Source of the DNA: Megaustenia siamemsis
Taxonomy: Eukaryota > Mollusca > Gastropoda > Stylommatophora > Ariophantidae
NCBI GenBank assembly: GCA_032433765.1
Contig: JAVIAB010000051.1
Span: 54,331,828 to 54,395,827 of the forward strand
Length of the DNA stretch: 64,000 nucleotides
Direction of reading: 5' to 3'
Position 1 is the first letter of the stretch. Each line of letters begins with the position of its first letter. The notes beneath the pieces are model-generated. The model was given only the letters and a program-made list of their open reading frames with translations. It was not told where the DNA came from and ran no database searches. Below are positions 1 to 10,380 of this stretch, piece by piece. The translations under genes were made by a program, and so were the position numbers.

Positions 1-90
1 CGACCAAATCATTTACCTTAAGATGGAACTGGAACCGCTTTCAAAGTTACGCTCTTCTATAATTGGTTAATCACTCTGCCGTTCATAGTA

Positions 91-234
91 ATGCTCTTTT
101 CTGAATGGTTATAATACAGATGTCAGTCATTTCTTTGCTCCGCCTCCCATGCTAATGCTCTTCTCTGAATGGTTATAATACAGATGTCAGTCATTTCTTT
201 GCTCCGCCTCCAATGTTAATGCTCTTCTATAATT
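91..234. repeat. 64-bp direct repeat upstream of candidate promoter
   Basis: Two full copies of a 64-bp unit, starting near 91 and 155, with a third partial start near 219. Each holds a GC-box-like GCTCCGCCTCC, and the first copy junction holds an octamer-like ATGCTAAT. The flanks hold ATTGG (reverse CCAAT) at 62-66 and 232-236. Repeated elements of this kind just upstream of a TATA box fit an enhancer or an LTR U3 region. Confidence 0.75.
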
Positions 235-271
235 GGTTAATCCAGATATCAGTCGATGTTGGCATAATCAC

Positions 272-407
272 TCGCTGATTGGATAATGTATTCATTTGTT
301 ACCAGGCTATATTTAAACAAGACCCTTCAGGGCTTTCGTGTTATAAGTTTGGTTGCTTCAAGGAAAGTTACTATTCATTCTAACGGATTGAGATTCTATT
401 TTACACT
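272..407 (+). promoter_or_regulatory. Candidate Pol II promoter and 5' untranslated exon
   Basis: A reverse CCAAT box (ATTGG, 278-282) lies about 30 bp before a TATA-like TATATTTAAA (308-317). A start site would be expected near 338-345. The leader runs to 407 and ends exactly at a consensus splice donor, GTAAGT (408-413). The order CCAAT, TATA, leader, donor is seen in the sequence; transcription is inferred. The same architecture could be the U3/R part of an LTR. Confidence 0.45.
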
Positions 408-580
408 GTAAGTTGGAATATTTTCTCTTAAAGTACGTTAAGGCTTATCGATAAAAGGTTATTCAATTGTATCGATATTTTTAAAGTAGGCATGCTAAGT
501 ATTGTTGAGCTTGATGTTTGATGAAGTTAAACTGGGTATGTTAAATATGGTTGACGAAAGGGTTATTGGATTTTCTCCAG
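408..580 (+). other. Candidate 173-bp intron in a 5' leader
   Basis: It begins GTAAGT and ends with a pyrimidine-rich TTTTCTCCAG immediately followed by ATG. Length and AT content suit a small animal intron. This is prediction only: there is no transcript evidence and the branch site is not certain. Confidence 0.4.
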
Positions 581-688
581 ATGGTTTCTCATAATGAAGT
601 TTCTTCTGGTGAACATCTGTGTCCATTGTGTTCAAAGAAGTTTAAATGACGCGGTGATTTGTTGGAGCATACTCGACAATTACATACA
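581..688 (+). pseudogene. C2H2 zinc-finger exon, interrupted by one stop
   Basis: Reading from ATG 581, directly after the candidate splice acceptor, the frame gives a short leader and then one classical C2H2 zinc finger: CPLCSKKF, twelve residues between the second Cys and first His, then HTRQLH. Cysteines are encoded at about 620-631 and histidines at 668-670 and 683-685. A TGA at 647-649 lies inside the finger, two codons after the conserved Phe, but the frame stays open on both sides. It then enters the 31/32-bp minisatellite with no clear coding end. It may be the first coding exon of a zinc-finger gene, or the N-terminus of a retroelement (R2-like LINEs also carry N-terminal C2H2 fingers). 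The stop may be real decay or a base-call error. Confidence 0.5.
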
Positions 689-1395
689 ACCATCATGGCA
701 CAGTCGACAATCTACATCATCCATCATGGCACATTAGACAACATACATATAACCATCATGCGACACTAGACAACCTACATTCATCCATCATGGCACAGTC
801 GACAATCTACATCATCCATCATGGGACAGTCGACAATCTACATGATCCATCATGGCCCAGTCGACAACCTACATGATCCATCATGGCCCAGTCGACAACC
901 TACATTCGTCCATCATGGCACAGTCGACAATCTACATGATCCATCATGGCCCAGTCGACAACCTACATTCGTCCATCATGGCACAGTCGACAATCTACAT
1001 GATCCATCATGGCCCAGTCGACAACCTACATGATCCATCATGGCCCAGTCGACAACCTACATTCGTCCATCTCGACACAGTCGACAACCTACATGATCCA
1101 TCATGGCCCAGTCGACAACCTACATGATCCATCATGGCCCAGTCGACAACCTACATTCGTCCATCATGGCACAGTCGACAATCTACATGATCCATCATGG
1201 TCCAGTCGACAACCTACATTCGTCCATCTCGACACAGTCGACAACCTACATGATCCATCATGGCCCAGTCGACAACCTACATTCGTCCATCATGGCACAG
1301 TCGACAATCTACATGATCCATCATGGCCCAGTCGACAACCTACATTCATCCATCATGGCACAGTCGACAACCTACATTCATCCATCTCGACATAC
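689..1395 (+). repeat. 31/32-bp minisatellite, about 23 copies
   Basis: The unit contains AGTCGACAACCTACATGATC then CATCATGGCCC, and alternates between a 31-bp and a 32-bp form (63-bp higher-order period). Overlapping ORFs of up to 151 aa here are only translations of the repeat. Confidence 0.93.
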
Positions 1396-1690
1396 CATAC
1401 GTCTCTGATAAAACGACATGACATACGTGACTGTTACAACGAGATGACTATTACAACGAAATGACTGTTACATTGACATGACTGTTACATTGACATGACT
1501 GTTACATTGACATGACATACGTGTCTACTACATCGACATGACTGATACAACGACATGGCTATTACAACGACATGCCATACGTCTCTGATAAAATGACATG
1601 ACATACGTGTCTGTTACAACGACATGACATACGTGTCTGTTACAACGAGATGACCATTACAACGAAATGACTGCCACATTGTCAGTAGCC
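1396..1690 (+). repeat. Degenerate ~20-bp tandem repeat
   Basis: Imperfect copies of CGACATGACTGTTACA and CGACATGACATACGTGTCTG follow the minisatellite. They probably derive from a similar local expansion. Confidence 0.7.
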
Positions 1691-1698
1691 AAACATTG

Positions 1699-1768
1699 AA
1701 TATAAATTCGAAGGCTTCGAGATGCAGATGTGTAGAAGAATAGGGAGTATTGGTTGGAAAGAATATGC
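1699..1768 (+). pseudogene. LINE-B 3' fragment (RT C-terminal motif)
   Basis: The + strand encodes FEGFEMQMCRRIGSIGWKE, matching AFEM-IYRRIxRIGWKE in the LINE-B copy at 5.3 kb. Only this short C-terminal motif remains. Confidence 0.6.
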
Positions 1769-1769
1769 C

Positions 1770-2835
1770 CTTTTGCCCTACCGTGTCTAACTTTTTTTTT
1801 TTACTTTGGACCTAGATTTTTAATGTTTTGAGTTCAACTTTTTAGTTATGAGACGAAATTTTGGGGTTTGGAACTAAGTTTTCTTATCTGTAAGGTTCAC
1901 CATTACTGTTGTCTGTTATTCGTTGAAGTGCTAAAGATATAGAACTCCAAAGTCTAAGCTTTCGTGGATTTGGGAGTAACGTAATTTGAACGTCGTCCCC
2001 TGCTCTACTACAACTTTCACTACTACAACTTCTACTACCAACTACCTCCACAACCAACTTCCTCTAATACACGCCAACTTCTAACCTACTACTACAACTT
2101 CCAACTTACTACCTCACCCCATCAAGCGACAGGTCCATTCTGACAACGTGACCACCTCCCCTTTATCGATTTAACACTATCATGTATAACACTTGTAAAT
2201 AAACTACTTTGTTTCTTATGTATTATACTTATCTATAATGTGCAATAGTTAAAGACTACATTATTGTCTACCCCTGTGTTATCTATTTTGAGATATATAC
2301 GAATAAAACAATAAATAAATAAACTTGTCAGTGTTAATTTCCCCTAAACATCTCACATTAAAACAACCACCCAGTAAAATTCCCCTGATAAGTGGTATTC
2401 TAATCTTCAGATGATAAAAAGTCCGTAGCCCTGGCCAGTCTGACACTCAAACATTCAATCAAAACTTTTCACAGCGAAACACGGTCTTTGAACACGAAAC
2501 GGCGCAAAGATATTAATTACCCCCAAGCATCTCACATTAAAACATCGGTATCGTAAAATTCCCCTAGCGGCTGCGCGTCTACCGAGCTCTTTGATCTTGC
2601 GGCCGCTTGCTGCGCGCCTACCGGGAACTCTTTGATCTCTCGCTTAACGTTAAACACAGTGTTTGGCGTGTAGCGTGTGTAACGACCTAAGCTGTTACCT
2701 TTAATTCTAAAGGAAGTTTTTAAAAACAATAAATAAACTTGTCACTGTTTTTTTTATTGAATGAGAGTATAAAGAAAGAATAGATTTATGAAAGTTACGG
2801 AACCATTGAAAGTACAAAGAATATAATAGATTTAT
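1770..2835. other. No gene seen; CT-rich stretch and a local duplication
   Basis: 2000-2110 is CTA/CAA-rich and imperfectly repeated. About 60-90 bp near 2308-2400 recurs near 2515-2575 and 2728-2750 (shared CATCTCACATTAAAACA and AAATAAACTTGTCA). No conserved reading frame was recognised. Confidence 0.5.
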
Positions 2836-3110
2836 GATACCACCACCGCCCCTTCACCGCCCCTTCACCACCGCCGCGGGAGGTCACCACAACACCACCA
2901 CCACCGCCACGAGAGGTCACCGGGAGGTCACCACCACCACGAGCACCACGACCGGAACAAAAATTGGCGGGTAGACTCTCATATAAGGAAAAACGGTAGA
3001 CTCTCATATAAGGAAAAAATGTGCTTCCATGTGAGGGTAGACTCTCATATAAGGAAAAATGTGCTTCCATGTGAGGGTAGACTATTTATATAAGGATTTA
3101 GGTGCTTCTG
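2836..3110. repeat. CCACCG low-complexity tract and AGACTCTCATATAAGG tandem
   Basis: 2840-2960 is a GC-rich CACCACCGCC tract. 2970-3095 holds four copies of GTAGACTCTCATATAAGGAA, two of them with TGTGCTTCCATGTGAGG spacers. The 91-aa minus ORF here is a translation of this repeat. Confidence 0.75.
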
Positions 3111-3150
3111 GAAGCACATTCCACGGTCCTAATTGACATTGTATACTACT

Positions 3151-3420
3151 CTCGTACTCTCGCATGTCCAGGGACGTAGACAAAGGTGATAACACTTCCA
3201 GCTAACCTGCCACTCATTCATTACCTCGTACTCTCGCATGTCCAGGGACGTAGACAAAGGTGATAACACTTCCAGCTAACCTGCCACTCTTTCATTACCT
3301 CGTACTCTCGCATGTCCAGGGACGCAGACAAAGGTGATAACACTTCCAGCTAACCTGCCACTCTTTCATTACCTCGTACTCTCGCATGTCCAGGGACGCA
3401 GACAAAGGTGACACACTGCG
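3151..3420 (-). repeat. 74-bp tandem repeat made of an RNase H coding segment
   Basis: Copies start near 3151, 3225, 3299 and 3373 with an exact 74-bp step. On the minus strand the rightmost copy reads FVCVPGHARVRGNERVAG, the C-terminal RNase H signature (PGH-x-x-VRGNE-x-AD). Each repeat holds the HAxVRGNE region plus the following LAGS-like codons with a lost base, so the array as a whole is not translatable. The source is the retroelement fragment beside it. Confidence 0.8.
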
Positions 3421-3545
3421 TATCGTTGACTTCAGATAATATTGTATTCCGAACACGGCATTTCTCTAACGGTTTTACCACACATGAGGGTATTGTAAAT
3501 AAATTAAAAGCGGACTTGCTTAATTTTGTGTGAAACGTGACGACA
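3370..3545 (-). pseudogene. LINE RNase H domain fragment
   Basis: The minus strand encodes about 45 residues upstream of the motif (VVKPLEKCRVRNTILSEV, then the VPGH-VRGNE signature). This fits the last helix and active-site region of a retroelement RNase H. No RT domain is attached. It is adjacent to, and source of, the 74-bp array; its upstream end meets the LINE-A fragment at about 3546. Confidence 0.6.
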
Positions 3546-3845
3546 TCTAAGATCAGAAATGAAGAACTGCGAGAAAAGCTAGGAATCATTCACGTCATGG
3601 AATAAATGCATAAATAAACAACAGATAAAATGGTTTGGCCCAGTGGTAAGACAGAAATATCAAAACACAGGGAACCGTTAACAAACGTTGCGAGAACACA
3701 AGACTCAAGGGCCAAACACGAAAAAGACAGACAGATGGAACATTATAAACACTAGGAAACATAACAATAGCAGAGGTCAAGCATCGCATATTATATCTCT
3801 CCTGGACGCTGGAAGGCAAATGAGAAAGAAAAGAAGAAGAAGAGT
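3546..3845 (+). pseudogene. LINE-A 3' end, 5'-truncated
   Basis: It aligns along its length with 55563-55870, the 3' part of the LINE-A at 54.3 kb: RNEELREKLGI, then QQIKWFGPVVRQK, a basic tail and a terminal AAGAAGAAG tract. Stops and indels break the frame. It is a decayed insertion in the + orientation. Confidence 0.8.
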
Positions 3846-4319
3846 GATGACAGCAATAACATATGCTGGAAGTAACTATCATTGCATCCAAACAAGATAA
3901 CCTTCATTATTTATTTAAGAAATGTCGAGTTACGTAGCGAGTGAGACAACCATTAGTTCCCAACTATAATGCGGCAGCACCCCTACCCCCTAACAGAAGT
4001 CAGAAGTGGACTCAAATAATGAAGGAGCTCGATAATAATTTGGTAATGAGTCATAAGGTTAAAAAAAAAAAAACGTTCATGAGACAATAGCGGGAGAATG
4101 TAGGAAATAGTTGAACGTCCGGTCACGTGCTTGTGGAAAAGCCAATCGCAAAACAGATAAACCATGCGGCGTTAGAGATACGAAGTTATGGAAAACCAGA
4201 ACTGCCTGCCTCTGTTTGTACAAGGGACATTCATCAGATCAGCTTTAGGTATTCATTCAGGTTCAAGAAAGTTAACCTTGTTATAAAGTTGTTGTATCTG
4301 TACAATGATACAATCAAAT
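3846..4319. other. No gene seen
   Basis: AT-rich sequence with an A12 tract near 4060. Short ORFs show no recognisable domain. Confidence 0.4.
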
Positions 4320-5660
4320 GAACTAAAAACATCAACTTTCATTACATTACCGAAAAAAGAATGGTGCAGTTGAATTCAGTGATGTTAGAACAATAAGTCT
4401 AATGAGCCATGTTACAAAAATCTTGCTAAAAGTTATACAAGGAAGGATTCAGAATAAAATCAATACTGAATTAGATGAGCAGCAATTTGGATTTAGGAAA
4501 AATAGTGGAACAAAAGAAGCCATATTCTGCATGAGAACATTAATCGAAACGTACACATAAGTAAACAAACAATATATGCCTGCTTCATAGACTCACCAAA
4601 GCTTTTGATAGAGTACACAACAAACAACTTATAGAATGCCTAAAAGAGATACTCTAGATGACGTGGACATACGACTAATAAGTGATCTATACTGGGAGCA
4701 AACAGCAATAATAAAATATAACAAAGAGAACTCTACACCCATTGATATAAAAAGAGGAGTAAGACAGGGATGCATCCTATCACCAAGCTTGTTCAATCTA
4801 TACACTGAACACATTTTTAAAAACATCATAGAGATGCAAGGCCTACAAATTAATGGGGAGTAATCAATAACATAAGATATGCTGACGATACTGTACTACT
4901 AGCAGAAAATCCTAAAGATCTACAACAATTACATAATGAAATAAACATGACAAGCAAAAAATATGGACTAGATATGAATATCAAAAAGACTAAAACTATG
5001 ATCATAAACAAAGAATATATTCAAAACCCACAAGTGGATATCAAAACTGAAGGAATAGACCTGGAGACAGTTCAGAACTACAACTACCTTGGACATACTA
5101 TAACAAGTGATGGAAAATGTACAACTGAAATAAACAAAAGAATAGGAATGGCAAGAAGTAATTTTAATGTCATGAAGAACATACTAACATCAAAACAAAT
5201 AACACCAGGGCTAAAACTAAGAATAGTAAAATGTTATGTCTTCGCAATATTCCTATATGGTGCAGAAACACGGACATTAGACAAGAAGACAGAACAGAGA
5301 ATTTAAGCCTTTGAAATGTGAATATATAGAAGAATATGTAGAATTGGATGGAAGGAAAAGAAAACAAGCGATGAAGTCTTAAAACAACTAAAAATGAAAA
5401 GAGAACTACTAAACACAATTCAAACAAGACAAATGCGATTTTTGGGTCATGTTAAAAGACACAACAGCCTACTAAAAGTAATCCTGGAGGGGAAAATACA
5501 AGGTAAAAGAGGCAGACCAAGACTAACATGGACGAGTTACATCAAAAGATGGACAAACCAGCATATGACAACCAGCACCATCAAAGCAAGAGGCAGAGCA
5601 AAATGGCGCTCCATGGTAGCCAACGACGTTGCGGAGATGACACTCGATGATGATCTGTAC
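4320..5660 (+). pseudogene. LINE-B reverse transcriptase, 5'-truncated and frameshifted
   Basis: This is the RT half of a non-LTR retrotransposon. Read across frames it shows, in order: RTISLMSHVTKILLK, EQQFGFRKNSGTKEA (about 4480-4520), the first catalytic Asp region FIDSP-KAFDRVH after a one-base frameshift (about 4585-4620), GVRQGCILSPSLFNLYTE (about 4757-4810), the YADD catalytic box (4878-4889), NYLGHTITSDGKC, YGAETRTLDKK, IYRRICRIGWKEK, MRFLGHVKRH and a GKRGRPRLTW tail. At least three lesions break it: the frameshift near 4595, a stop at 4861 and a stop near 5305. No endonuclease domain is present, so it is 5'-truncated. RT in this family copies the element RNA at the target site. Related 3' pieces lie at 1.7, 12.9, 17.8 and 19.0 kb. 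Confidence 0.9.
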
Positions 5661-5760
5661 ACAATCTTCGTGCTAATAATGTTGCTTTATCTGTACATTT
5701 TTCGTGCTGATATGGTTGTTATTTGCCGCCATTAAGGCAAAAAAAAAATGAAGTTCTTTC

Positions 5761-6040
5761 CACGCCTTGATATGCGTATGGCGAATATCATGGTAATGAC
5801 TATTTTTTTCTATGATAAACGGCACATTTTGGGTGATGTGGTCGGTATCACGCCAGACCGCCTTTACTGCCAAGAACAAATCTTTAGTACTAAATACAAC
5901 AAAACAGGTTGAAACTCTGAGCCTTACGGTTCCAAGAAAAATCTGGTACTTCTGGGAATTGAACCTGTATCCTTCTGATCAAGAAGCGGGTACACAAACC
6001 GCCCAGTTTCCCCGAGGCTCCCTTGCTTCTATAGCTTACT
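5761..6040 (-). mobile_element. SINE-A related copy (subfamily 2), minus strand
   Basis: In reverse it carries a tRNA-like head with a B-box-like GGTTCAATTCCC, a body with the GTATCxGxGATTTTTC-GGxAGTAAAG module, and the distal GGTCACTAACxCCATA-like end. It aligns with the minus copies at 31.7 and 56.5 kb. Old and diverged. Confidence 0.65.
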
Positions 6041-7654
6041 GTCTAGAGTCAAAAGCAGCGGCGGAAATTCAGAGGAGGCAACGGAGGCCTCGACCCCTCT
6101 AATATTTTATCACAACACATAACACAATCAGATCCCAACTCAATGAGTTCAACGTGCAACTAGCCACCGTATTCCCCAGAATAGCCGTGAAAGAGTTCAC
6201 ATAATTTAAGCAGTTACTATAAATAGGTTTCAGTGTTTATGGAGGTCAAACCTACAACAGTGCAACGACATCTATAAACTGTGCAATGTGTATGAAAACA
6301 AGGTAGGCCATTTCTACAATCACATCCTCGTTTCCATGACAACAGAAGAAGGACCAGTTAGATAGTGTTGTATCTCTTGATTGAAACATATAGGAGTAGA
6401 GCAAATAGGAGGCGACCTTATCTAGAGCCTCTAGAGTAATATCACTGATCTCGTCTTTTTATGGGAAAAAAAAAACCTGACCAAAACTGTAAGAGATGTT
6501 TATTAACAGTAAAACCATGTTCTTTCTCATAACTTATAATGCTTACAAATAAGATATTATGATATAATTATTATTATGTTAATTTAGGGCAATAATTGAA
6601 AGAACTATTTTACAAAGCGTAAATTTATGAATGTCGCAAATTATCAGGTTAAAGGTCAACCTAAAGTTCTGCCTCACTTCCTGGCCTCCTGAAGCTTCGA
6701 ACTCACCTACCGCCGTTTGTAAAAAGGTTCATTAACAGATCTACCCGTCGTCATCTACAGAAGTACATATAATGATGACGCTGGTCAACATATAATCTTT
6801 TCCGTCGGAGTTTTCTAGTTATTGTCTTTGTATTTAGACACCCATAGAAGGAAACAATGGAATATAAGAATGTACAACATCAAGTTTCCAGTCGCCATCT
6901 AATTGTAGCAAGCTTATTCCCAGAAAAATAAAATGGAAGGACACTATATTAAATTCTCCTTCGTTTATGTTCGCCCAATCAATGATTGTCTTTATCTTTA
7001 ATTCTCCAAAGATGTTTTATTTGCGTAATTACAACAATGTGCGATCTCAGTTACTTTCGGTTCAACTTTTCTAATTTCAGCATGGCATTTTGGATACCAG
7101 GTTTATCTTCATTTTTCCATATACTTGACATTCCCTGCAGCAATTTAATTTGTCCTTGACCACTTTAATGCATAATCGGTGTCTAGCGTCATAGCCCTCG
7201 TCATATCCTTTAATCATATAACACATACACATACATGCATATTCAATTTACTACAAATCGTCATAATTTAAACGGTCATACATTTCGATAAAACCCTGTC
7301 ATGGACAGTCAATGCGAAGACATGTTGGATTATTATACATGATAACTTGAGATATTTCTGAATATAGTTGACGATCTATGTTGAAAGACCAGACAGTGAG
7401 GTCAACGGCGTATAAACATGCTGCTTATATATCAACTAAGGAGGCACTTTTGAGTAAAATGATTCTCTCTGTTGTGTATCTGCACTTTGGGAATGCAAAT
7501 TGTAAGTTACATAAACAGTTTTAGAACTTAGCGAAACGTCAATTAAAAGACAAGATAGTTGTCGAAGTAATCATTGATAATACCCAAATAATGTGCTTGA
7601 ATGAAAGCGGATTTTTTTTTTAAATGCATTTTCTTCTTCCCTTATTTAATTGTC
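6041..7654. other. No gene seen
   Basis: AT-rich, apparently unique sequence without open frames over about 60 codons or recognisable motifs. Confidence 0.4.
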
Positions 7655-7740
7655 TTTCAGGGTCTGGTGAAGATACAGTTTGAGGTCTTTTGCTCTTCTG
7701 TTGGCCTGCCCTGCTACTATGCTGCAAATTGTTTTGATTA
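7655..7740 (+). repeat. Diverged copy of the dispersed repeat at 9.65 kb
   Basis: TGTCTTTCAG followed by a TTTGAGGTCTxTTxxTxTTCTGTTGG segment matches the start of DR1 at 9650-9720. TGTCTTTCAG also resembles a splice acceptor, but nothing coding follows. Confidence 0.45.
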
Positions 7741-7784
7741 TCCCATAAATTCGTATTTTTCGCCGTTAGTCCTTGAAACAAAGA

Positions 7785-7855
7785 ATCGCAGATTGTATCT
7801 CCCCTCGACGTCAACGGCAACGGAGGAAGGATAAAGGAAGAAGTAGAAGAAGAAG
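7785..7855 (+). pseudogene. LINE-A extreme 3' end
   Basis: ATCTCCCCTCGACG, a short variable stretch, then GGAGGAAGGAxAAAGGAAGAAG with a (GAA)n tail match the end of LINE-A at 55825-55879. Only about 70 bp of 3' UTR and tail remain. Confidence 0.6.
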
Positions 7856-8454
7856 TCCTTGAATTTATTGTTATTGTAGGTTTGTTAATGGTTGGTTGTG
7901 TCATAGTTGGATCTTTCTCTTTCTTTTCACAGAATATTCGTTGCGAATGTTTTAAGAATTATGGAAATACGCGCAATAATACAAAAATAGTCACAAAAAT
8001 ATTCACAGTAATGCCGACAAGAGTGGGACAGCCAGTTAGTCCTCATGCAGAACTATTACAACGGTAGAAATCATTCAGCAAAAGAGTAACTGGGAAAATG
8101 ACATAATGGTCACCAAGCACAATATTTGCAACCACTAAAAAAGAAAAAAAAAAAAATTTGACTCGAAGAGCGTGTGCGCGCGTATGAGAGGGAGTGAGAA
8201 AGGAATTGAGTTTCTGAAAAAGAAATGTCTAAACGGGACAACTCTATCAAGTGTTTCAAAACGTTATGCTCAACAATTGTGACTATATAGTACTGCGTGT
8301 CTTTGAAGTTAATCACAAGAATTCGATTTTGACATAAATTAAAGTTCAATTCCGTCCAAATCATTTTTGACTTTTGATAGTAAACCTTAATGTCTTGAAT
8401 TTTACTTTTGGCGGAGTTTTCATGAAGATAAACTATGTGTCTTATATATCTGTC

Positions 8455-8850
<396 letters not shown>

Positions 8851-8872
8851 GAGGGCGAGAATTTTCATTTGA

Positions 8873-9131
8873 GTTGAAGGTAAAGGTACGAGACTTGAAT
8901 CGTCGTATTAGCACGCGGGTTTGTACCCTGAAGTGTTCAGCCGTCTACCCAGAAGTGTTCAACCGTCTACCCAGAAGTGTTCAGTCGTCTACCCAGAAGT
9001 GTTCAGATATTCCTGTCTAGTGTCGCCTCAAATTCGTAACTCATGAGAGAGACGCCATTCCTCACCTTCGCAGTGTATGAACTCTGGTACCCATTTCTGC
9101 CAACGGCTGGGTCGACCGCAGGGTATCTTTT
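8873..9131 (-). mobile_element. SINE-B copy with internal 22-bp expansion
   Basis: The reverse complement aligns with the SINE-B copies at 26.0 and 55.0 kb: CGGTCGACCCAGCCGTTGGC, AAATGGGTACCAG, a GGTGAGG block, a GAACATTTCTGGATAGGCGG-like block, then CGCGTGCTAA and a B-box-like ATTCAAGTCTCG. Here the middle block is amplified into about four 22-bp units (8935-9006). The 3' end abuts the GATA array. Confidence 0.75.
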
Positions 9132-9156
9132 TTTCTACCACGAGTACAATTCGGGA

Positions 9157-9406
9157 GCCGCAATAGCTCAGTGGTTAGTGAACTGGACTACAAAGGACAA
9201 GAGATCGGTTTCGATCCTGATCGACGGCACCGGGTTCACCCAGCCTTAAATGGGTACTGGATTTTTTTTCTGGGAAAGTAAAGCGGCACGGACGTAATAC
9301 TGACCACGCTACCCCCAAAATCATGTGCCGAAGGTCTGTAACATTTATGGTCAATAACACCATACTCCCTATAGGCCACTTGGCGTGACGGGGGTACTTT
9401 ACTTTA
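9157..9406 (+). mobile_element. SINE-A, tRNA-derived, with A and B boxes
   Basis: The head has a Pol III A box TAGCTCAGTGG (9164-9174) and a B box GGTTTCGATCC (9207-9217) at tRNA-like spacing. It is followed by a body with AAATGGGTACTGGATTTTTT, CATGTGCCGAAGGTCTG and CCACTTGGCGTGACGGGG. Other copies: 12.4, 14.1, 17.4 kb (+) and 31.7 kb (-); diverged relatives at 5.8 and 56.5 kb (-). The tRNA head is SINE promoter sequence, not a functional tRNA. Confidence 0.85.
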
Positions 9407-9649
9407 CTGACGGCGCACTTTACTTACAAGTACAACTCACACTGCTTCCAGCGGCAATCGAGCACAGGTTGCCCAACATCAGTAGCTAGAGGGGCGTCTG
9501 AGTTACCAATTGTGTGGACACTGAGCATCTGAATTAAAAATAAAAGAGAGAAAGATTCATAAAAAAAGTGGTGGCTTCAGGTGGTACACACATATTTGGT
9601 TGTTTTCTAGCAGTGAAAGGTCTGCGCTTCTTCCTCTTTCCTTCCTCAT

Positions 9650-10380
9650 TTGTCTTTCAGTGTTGATGGGAGAAATCATTTGAGGTCTGTTAATATTCTG
9701 TTGGTTCCTGCTGTGGATATATTTCCTATTGTTTCTAATATTCCATCAATCCAGTGAAAGACCTGATATTGGTATAGCGCTATACATTTAAATACTATGA
9801 CGATCATCATTTTCAGGAGGACGTGAACTTCCGGGCAATATGGTGGATAGGCGGCAGGAACCATTGAAGGCTATGTCTGAAAAGTGTCCCTTGTTGCAGT
9901 TTTCTCATATTCCAAGTCCGGCTTGTTGCAGGAGCTATTGAGTTAAGTGCTCTGTGCACACCGTGAGCTGTGTGTTTCATCCGTTTTTATCATGTTCCGA
10001 TATTCCAATTGTTTACGATGAATGATGATATCGTATGACAGTGAACAGTTGGCCGTGTTCACTTTCTGTGCGGTTTCGCCTTATGTCTTTTGGCGTGTGC
10101 TGAGACTGCTATGATCGGGACTACAGCTACCGTTCTTTGTTTGGGAAATGAGTTTGTAATTAGGATGATTCCACTGGCACGGGCGGTTGAGCAATTATGG
10201 ATTTTAATTCGTTTGCTGTGATACCGAGGCCTTCCATAACCAAATAACCTGATATTTGTGTTATTTTTAAGCTCATCAAAGTGTATTAAATAAATGTAAA
10301 AGTGTGTCAATTTATTGATGGTTTGAATGCAGTTCTGTTCAAACTTCAATTATTTCCACAGAAGTGTCTGAAAACGTGCT
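9650..10380 (+). repeat. Dispersed repeat DR1
   Basis: Recurs in unit 2 (about 14595-15325). The stretch 9780-10250 also recurs inverted at 41880-42350 with about 85-90% identity by eye. It includes GCTATACATTTAAA, GGCCGTGTTCACTTTCTG and TATGGATTTTAATTCG. No protein signature; probably a non-autonomous element of unknown class. Confidence 0.75.

Noticed and set aside
7525..7545. GCGAAACGTC as a further hammerhead core
   Set aside because: No CUGANGA box or stem II nearby, and no repeat context.
9157..9230. Functional tRNA gene
   Set aside because: A and B boxes are present, but the sequence continues into a repeated SINE body and no clean acceptor stem closes.
10059..10349. 96-aa minus ORF identical in both duplication units, so possibly conserved coding
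   Set aside because: The identity comes from the recent duplication, and the third copy of DR1 (41.9 kb) has stops in this frame.
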